Source of the DNA: Candidatus Geoarchaeota archaeon | GTDB taxonomy: Archaea; Thermoproteota; Thermoprotei; Gearchaeales; WAQG01 | Assembly: GCA_015520395.1 (NCBI GenBank) | Contig: WAQG01000186.1 | Coordinates: 1 to 9,718 of the forward strand | Direction: 5' to 3' | Length of the DNA stretch: 9,718 bases | Shown: positions 6,847 to 9,718 of the stretch, piece after piece | Numbering within the stretch: the first letter of the stretch is position 1 | Layout of the letters: the number at the start of each line of letters is the position of its first letter | Notes under the pieces: generated by a model | Seen by the model: only the letters and a program-made list of their open reading frames with translations | What the model was told of the DNA's origin: nothing | Databases searched by the model: none | Position numbers and translations under genes: made by a program

Positions 6847-7041
6847 CAGCTGCCTGTCAAAAGTAACTAAATCCCTGGGGCAAGATGATTTTTGCGGTGT
6901 CGGAGGCCTATAATGGAGGGTGTCCTAACTTTAATAAGCTTCGCCCGGGATGTGGGAAGGCTAGGCCAAAGGGGGCGGGGCTTGGAGCACAGCTCCCATC
7001 ACCCAGCCGGGCCCCGAGGAAGGTATATAAACTTTCCCGGG
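6847..7041. other. Intergenic stretch after CcdA, no assured gene
   Basis: Two short plus-strand frames exist, 6885-7082 and 6913-7065 (50 residues, starting MEGVLTLISFARDVG and ending inside the inserted element), but neither has a recognisable domain or good ribosome-binding site. The sequence is GC-rich and contains the tight hairpin GGAGC-ACA-GCTCC at 6984-6996. A strong core promoter on its right side faces into it from the minus strand, so a small RNA is possible. Confidence 0.4.
7024..7036 (-). promoter_or_regulatory. Strong archaeal core promoter (GAAAG + TTTATATA), minus strand
   Basis: Read on the minus strand the bases are GAAAGTTTATATA, a near-ideal crenarchaeal BRE followed by TATA box, predicting a start near 7000 and transcription leftwards. 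On the plus strand the same element reads GGTATATAAAC with a purine-rich flank, which would start transcription near 7050, the left end of the inserted element. The minus orientation matches consensus better. No ORF longer than about a dozen codons begins close to that start. Confidence 0.5.
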
Positions 7042-7049
7042 CCACAAAG
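7042..7049. repeat. Target-site duplication, left copy (CCACAAAG)
   Basis: This 8-bp sequence is repeated exactly at 7129-7136, directly outside the inverted ends of the 79-bp element. The match stops at eight on both sides (G versus C before it, G versus A after it), as expected for a duplication made on insertion. Confidence 0.8.
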
Positions 7050-7128
7050 GGTGCTGTCAAGTTAACGCGCCCTAACTTCTAGGGGTTGGAGGGAGCGAAC
7101 CCCCTAATCAGCTTAATTTGACAGCACC
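7050..7128. mobile_element. 79-bp miniature inverted-repeat element (MITE-like)
   Basis: The ends are perfect 11-bp inverted repeats, GGTGCTGTCAA at 7050-7060 and TTGACAGCACC at 7118-7128, which extend to 16 bp (GTTAA against TTAAT) with one mismatch that would be a G-U pair in RNA. Exact 8-bp direct repeats CCACAAAG flank it. The 47-base core contains CCCTA-ACTTC-TAGGG (7070-7084) and a competing pairing of TAGGGGTT (7080-7087) with AACCCCCTA (7098-7106). It is too short to encode a transposase and would need one supplied in trans. Ends beginning GG with a CTGT-CAA core and an 8-bp duplication are like the IS6 family, but that link is an inference. Once transcribed it would form a long hairpin. 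Confidence 0.75.
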
Positions 7129-7136
7129 CCACAAAG
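7129..7136. repeat. Target-site duplication, right copy (CCACAAAG)
   Basis: Exact copy of 7042-7049, immediately after the right inverted end. Removing the element and one copy would restore an uninterrupted site reading GGG-CCACAAAG-AGAC. Confidence 0.8.
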
Positions 7137-7213
7137 AGACACAACCCAATATAGAAAGCCATAATCTAATGTTTCAGCTCCGGGTTGAGTCTCCAGTCAA
7201 CCATCCTTAACGA

Positions 7214-7381
7214 TCATCTCTCCCGAAGAGTCCTTCGAAGCGTGCCTTCTACTAACCTCAAGACGCTAGGCGCCTCTGGTTCTGCGGGGTGTGAAAGACG
7301 GTGGGCTACCCAGTAATAAACCTTTCCACCCTCTGTGAAAGTTAAGTTCAGCTCCGCTTCCCTAGGGAGGGGCTCGTGCAA
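7214..7381 (-). CDS. Possible small hypothetical protein (55 residues)
   Basis: From TTG 7381 the minus strand encodes 55 residues before TGA 7216-7214, with a protein-like composition: a run ELNLTFTEGGKVYYWVAH (strand-turn-strand in appearance) followed by a charged helical end (EAPSVLRLVEGTLRRTLRER). The frame is open upstream to 7408. I do not recognise a family. The shared AT element at 7429-7437 could act as its TATA box, giving a transcript start near 7406 and a 25-base leader. After the TGA the same frame stays open for 15 more codons to TAG, so it might also be the remains of a longer gene with a broken 5' end. No Shine-Dalgarno motif is strong, and the TTG start is tentative. Confidence 0.35.
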   Translation of the reverse strand: MHEPLPREAELNLTFTEGGKVYYWVAHRLSHPAEPEAPSVLRLVEGTLRRTLRER

Positions 7382-7428
7382 GCCGCCTATTGGGCTGTCA
7401 TTAATGGGTTATGTCAGGTTAAAGTATG

Positions 7429-7437
7429 TTTAAATTT
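7429..7437 (+). promoter_or_regulatory. TATA box for the membrane-protein gene, possibly bidirectional
   Basis: TTTAAATTT is centred 28 bases before ATG 7461, the spacing expected for a leaderless archaeal transcript beginning at or near the start codon; no Shine-Dalgarno motif precedes that ATG. The element is nearly symmetrical and lies 52 bases from the proposed minus-strand TTG start, so it could serve both directions. Confidence 0.5.
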
Positions 7438-7460
7438 GTCTAATCTTAGTCATTACTGGC

Positions 7461-8180
7461 ATGTGGTATGAGGGTTCGGGATACGATTATGAGTTAATTA
7501 TGGAGGGGGCTGAGTCTCTGAGAATAGGTCTAATAGTCGATTTCATCGGGCTAATCATGATAGTAATTGCAACATTGGGCGCGGTTTCCCATGGGGTGTA
7601 TCTAGCACTGAAATACGGCGAGGTCAGCCTCTCGTTCCTTGCACCAGTAGTACTGATCAGCTCAGCCGTCTACTCCATCTTCTACTACTATAATTACGTG
7701 GGGTTCGCACGTCTCTGCGAAGGTTTTGGAGGGGTTGAGGATATCTTCTGTCTGATGAAGAAGCTCTCACTAGCCGTGATAGTGGGGGCAATAATCATCT
7801 CCGTGGTCTCCATACCACTCCTCTCCTCGATAAAGATCAAGATTGATGGGGGTGTTGAGATGGTTGAGCTGTCCGGAGTGATGGTTGTTAGCATCCCCCT
7901 AGCCATGGTTACACTCCTTATAATGGCGGTGTACTACTCAGCCCTAAGGAGGCTGGGAGAGGTGGCCGAGGTTGAAAAGCTGGAGCTGGGTGCAAAGATT
8001 GGATACGCCTACCTGATCTTTGAGTTCCTCTCAAAGCTATTAAATGCCCTTTCGGTGGTCTCCTTCATACTATTCCTCATAGCCCTAGCCCTCATATACA
8101 GAGGGCTGGAGGCAGTCAGAGACACAGCCGAAGAATACTATTATAGACATGCTTACCAGGAGAGAATAGAAACCCTATAA
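7461..8180 (+). CDS. Multi-pass membrane protein of unknown function (DUF973/DUF996-like)
   Basis: This 239-residue protein has hydrophobic segments at about 22-44, 57-80, 102-124, 138-160 and 177-213 (the last long enough for one bent or two short helices), so five or six membrane passes. The segments SLRIGLIVDFIGLI near the start and LELGAKIGYAYLIFEFL near the end resemble each other loosely, each a charged helix end followed by a Gly-containing membrane helix, preceded in the second case by YSALRRLGEVAEVEKL. That pattern recalls the crenarchaeal DUF973 and DUF996 membrane families, of unknown function; I am not sure which. The C-terminus is charged and Tyr-rich (EEYYYRHAYQE). It is monocistronic by position: an AT promoter directly upstream and a convergent gene downstream. 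Its substrate or role cannot be read from the sequence. Confidence 0.7.
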   Translation: MWYEGSGYDYELIMEGAESLRIGLIVDFIGLIMIVIATLGAVSHGVYLALKYGEVSLSFLAPVVLISSAVYSIFYYYNYVGFARLCEGFGGVEDIFCLMKKLSLAVIVGAIIISVVSIPLLSSIKIKIDGGVEMVELSGVMVVSIPLAMVTLLIMAVYYSALRRLGEVAEVEKLELGAKIGYAYLIFEFLSKLLNALSVVSFILFLIALALIYRGLEAVRDTAEEYYYRHAYQERIETL

Positions 8181-8379
8181 AAGCTCCAGCCGAAGAACAT
8201 TCAAACCCTAAAGGCCAAACAGAAGCCAGCACCATTCAACAAGGCTATACTCAACAGTTCTGGAAACAGAACAACCATGCGGTATGTTAAGTTCCTGGGT
8301 CCCCGTGCCCGCACCTTAGCATCCAGCCTACCCAAGATAGTTATTTAACCTCCAGATTTGCATCAGCTTTAGGGGGTTA
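8181..8379. other. Convergent intergenic region
   Basis: I see no gene between the two convergent stops. TATAAAAG at 8176-8183 overlaps the end of the plus-strand gene, and TTATTTAA at 8341-8348 reads as a TATA box on the minus strand, predicting a start near 8318 in a GC-rich stretch (GGTCCCCGTGCCCGCACC on the plus strand). Neither is followed by a recognisable ORF or tRNA. Confidence 0.4.
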
Positions 8380-9219
8380 TTAGGGGACGGGAGCTAGGCT
8401 TCGTATTATTTTCTCTAGGTCTTCAGGCGTGGCGTAGCTTGGGGCTACACCTATTATATAGTAGAGGCCGGACTTCCAGCCCACGGCTATGTGCATGTAG
8501 GGTCCATATCTGCTTATATATTCGGGCGTCCCTCCCCCACGCCAAGCCAGTATGGCGAAGACCATGTCATCGCCGGTAACCAAAGTTACGTTTGGCCGGT
8601 TATAGGCTAGGTACTCACACCATGCCCGCATCTCCGAATAGCTCATTGCTGTTGGCATGAGCTCGATGCCCATGGGGGCGTATCCATAGTTTTCTACGGG
8701 CTCCTCGGCATACGCTATTAAGGCATAGTCCCCTTCAACCCAGACTGCAACCGGCCTCAGGTCGTCGGGTAGGTATGTTGGGAGATAGACGGTTTTGCCC
8801 TTGTTACTTAGAAGCTCCAGGTATTCCTCATAGGTGATCGGCTTTATGATGTCGTAGAGGGGGGCCGGGCCGAACCACGGGGGTGTAAAGTTGGTGGTGA
8901 AGGTGGTGGTTGGCGTGTGTGTTAGGCTTGCTTCGGTGGAGCTGGCTGTTGTGGCGGTGGGCGGGGTTGTTGTGGGCGTTACGGTGGGTTGGGTCGTTGT
9001 ATATGTGGTGTACGTTGTATGCGTGGTGTATATGGGCTGTGTGGAGGTGACCGTCTCGTAGGGTGTGGTTGTGTAGCTTGCCTCCCAACTGCTCCTCGTT
9101 GTCTGGGGGGTTGTAAGGGTAACGCCCATAAGCCCGCCGAGGTAGAGGGCTGACAGCCCGACCAACACAACGATTATGGCTGCCAGGACGCGCCCCCTCA
9201 AGGCCGGCCCCCTCCCCAT
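8380..9219 (-). CDS. Signal-anchored surface protein with Thr-rich stalk and DUF4367-like domain
   Basis: The 279-residue protein begins with a basic tail and a hydrophobic helix (11-31) that serves as signal anchor. Residues 34-112 are about half Thr, with Pro, Ser and Tyr in patterns such as TTYTTYTTTQP, a flexible and probably O-glycosylated stalk. Residues 117-279 form a soluble domain: YLPTYLPDDL (145-154), WVEGDYALIAYAE, GDDMVFAILAW, then a closing GWKSGLYYIIGVAPSYATPEDLEKIIRSL. That end (GLYY-I-GV-A-EDLEKI-SL) and the LPTYLPD start match the general plan of DUF4367 domains, which also occur on extracytoplasmic anti-sigma and lipoprotein-type proteins. Function is unknown; carbohydrate or peptide sensing at the surface would be speculation. 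The ATG at 9219 starts just before the basic residues; an in-frame stop occurs four codons upstream. It converges with the membrane-protein gene. Confidence 0.8.
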   Translation of the reverse strand: MGRGPALRGRVLAAIIVVLVGLSALYLGGLMGVTLTTPQTTRSSWEASYTTTPYETVTSTQPIYTTHTTYTTYTTTQPTVTPTTTPPTATTASSTEASLTHTPTTTFTTNFTPPWFGPAPLYDIIKPITYEEYLELLSNKGKTVYLPTYLPDDLRPVAVWVEGDYALIAYAEEPVENYGYAPMGIELMPTAMSYSEMRAWCEYLAYNRPNVTLVTGDDMVFAILAWRGGGTPEYISRYGPYMHIAVGWKSGLYYIIGVAPSYATPEDLEKIIRSLAPVP

Positions 9220-9703
9220 GTAAGGGATTCATGAATCGAGGCTGTGTAAATCCCGTTAGTGAAGTTCCCTGTACCTCCATAACAACAATAGTAACCTGTA
9301 TAACGCTCGTCTCCACGCTTATACAAGACCTTAGTCTTATTCTCGGTAAAAGGGCTTGGAATACTGGCAATTAGCCTGGTTAACCTGATAGCGACAAATG
9401 TGGCTCTAAACCCCGATCCAACGCCGAATACGGCTAAATTACCTATATTCACCATCTCAAAAATAAAAGCAATGGATCCCGCATATAACTCTAACTTTTT
9501 GACTATAATATCATAGGTGTGGAATATAATATTGCTGGTTCGATGTTTTAGGATTTATTGCGAGCTTTACCTTTGGCGATTATATGAGTGATGTTTGTGG
9601 GATCTTGCTTGACTGCCTGGATTGTCCTCTGGGCGTGATTGGCGGCGGTGGTGTTTCCTTGATACTTAAATAGCTCTCTGTATTATGTTTTTATGGGGTT
9701 GAT
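9220..9703. other. Upstream region of the stalk protein, coding status unclear
   Basis: About 480 bases without an assured gene. A minus-strand frame is open from 9554 to 9198 (85 residues from ATG 9455, running MVNIGNLAVFGVGSGFRATF) and overlaps the start of the stalk protein by 22 bases; it has no domain I recognise and looks like chance, though a decayed gene is possible. GATTTACAC near 9244-9252 is a weak TATA candidate for the stalk protein. A short Cys-rich frame lies at 9584-9673. Confidence 0.4.
9584..9673 (+). CDS. Possible Cys-rich micro-protein (29 residues)
   Basis: ATG 9584 opens a 29-residue frame, MSDVCGILLDCLDCPLGVIG followed by GGGVSLILK, with Cys at 5, 11 and 14 and a hydrophobic, Gly-rich second half. 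GGATTTATTG at 9551-9560 lies about 28 bases before the ATG, so a leaderless transcript would start at the codon. The frame is open another 18 codons upstream but has no start codon there, so it may equally be the 3' end of a degraded gene. No family is recognised. Confidence 0.25.
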   Translation: MSDVCGILLDCLDCPLGVIGGGGVSLILK

Positions 9704-9718
9704 ATGGCGTCTCTGAAG
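9662..9718 (+). CDS. Probable first codons of a gene running off the right edge
   Basis: ATG 9704 begins MASLK and is cut by the window end. TACTTAAATAG at 9663-9673 is a TATA candidate giving a start near 9694, and GGGG at 9695-9698 may serve as a partial ribosome-binding site. The feature span includes this promoter; the coding part is 9704-9718. The product cannot be known. Confidence 0.3.

Noticed and set aside
6850..6868. Degenerate copy of the miniature element's end (CTGTCAAAAGTAAC)
   Set aside because: Only the TGTCAA core is shared; no partner end in inverted orientation and no flanking duplication.
6885..7082. 65-residue plus-strand ORF after CcdA
   Set aside because: Runs through the inserted element, low-complexity basic/Pro composition, no ribosome-binding site or domain.
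7392..7404. GGGCTGTCATTAA resembling the miniature element's end
   Set aside because: Partial match with gaps, no inverted partner at a sensible distance, and it lies in the leader region of the possible minus-strand gene.
8285..8330. Possible tRNA or stable RNA in the GC-rich convergent region
   Set aside because: No T-loop or anticodon arm; the only stem (GTGC/GCAC) has an impossible two-base loop.
8828..9370. 180-residue minus-strand ORF overlapping the stalk protein
   Set aside because: His/Asn/Arg-rich translation arises from reading the Thr-rich stalk codons in another frame; the frame with helix, stalk and folded domain is the real gene.
9198..9455. 85-residue minus-strand ORF upstream of the stalk protein
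   Set aside because: No recognisable domain, overlaps the start of a better gene, and no promoter or ribosome-binding site at its ATG; kept only as a note on the region.
1..9718. CRISPR array or other long tandem repeat
   Set aside because: No regularly spaced direct repeats of 20 bases or more were found by eye; the only repetitive DNA is the Thr-codon stalk regions.

Overview
The window looks like a chromosomal segment of a hyperthermophilic archaeon of the Thermoproteota (Crenarchaeota). The evidence is a peroxiredoxin very close to the Aeropyrum pernix type, AGG and ATA rich codon use, archaeal TATA-type promoters with short or absent leaders, a ribbon-helix-helix regulator, and cell-surface proteins with Thr-rich stalks and a single membrane anchor. 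Genus cannot be fixed from the sequence; calls rest on motifs and family knowledge, with no database search.

Layout. Positions 3-3695 (+) hold most of a very large secreted, membrane-anchored glycoside hydrolase whose start lies before the window. It has an AT-rich, sequon-rich beta-type front half, a clan GH-A barrel with an NEP acid/base motif and a VTEA nucleophile motif, then a Thr-rich stalk and a C-terminal membrane helix. After a 354-base gap come a 190-residue ribbon-helix-helix regulator (4050-4622) just behind a perfect palindrome, a 1-Cys/2-Cys hybrid (Prx6-type) peroxiredoxin (4849-5550), an anchored TlpA/ResA-like thioredoxin-fold protein (5648-6166), and the transmembrane electron carrier CcdA in two overlapping reading frames (6174-6509 and 6487-6846) that meet at a run of eight C. 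The last three form a thiol-redox group: CcdA would carry reducing power across the membrane to the exported thioredoxin-like protein, and the peroxiredoxin removes peroxides inside the cell.

The 614 bases from 6847 to 7460 contain a 79-bp element with inverted ends and an exact 8-bp flanking direct repeat (a miniature insertion element), an archaeal core promoter that reads best on the minus strand and has no clear product, and a possible 55-residue minus-strand gene. Then follow a multi-pass membrane protein of unknown function (7461-8180, +) and, convergent to it, a signal-anchored protein with a long Thr-rich stalk and a DUF4367-like outer domain (8380-9219, -). The last 500 bases are mostly unassigned, with a possible Cys-rich micro-ORF and the probable first codons of another gene at the right edge.

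Most notable: the miniature inverted-repeat element with perfect target duplication, the CcdA split exactly between its two half-repeats, the operator-like palindrome with an extra half-site before the regulator, and the unusual architecture of the glycoside hydrolase.
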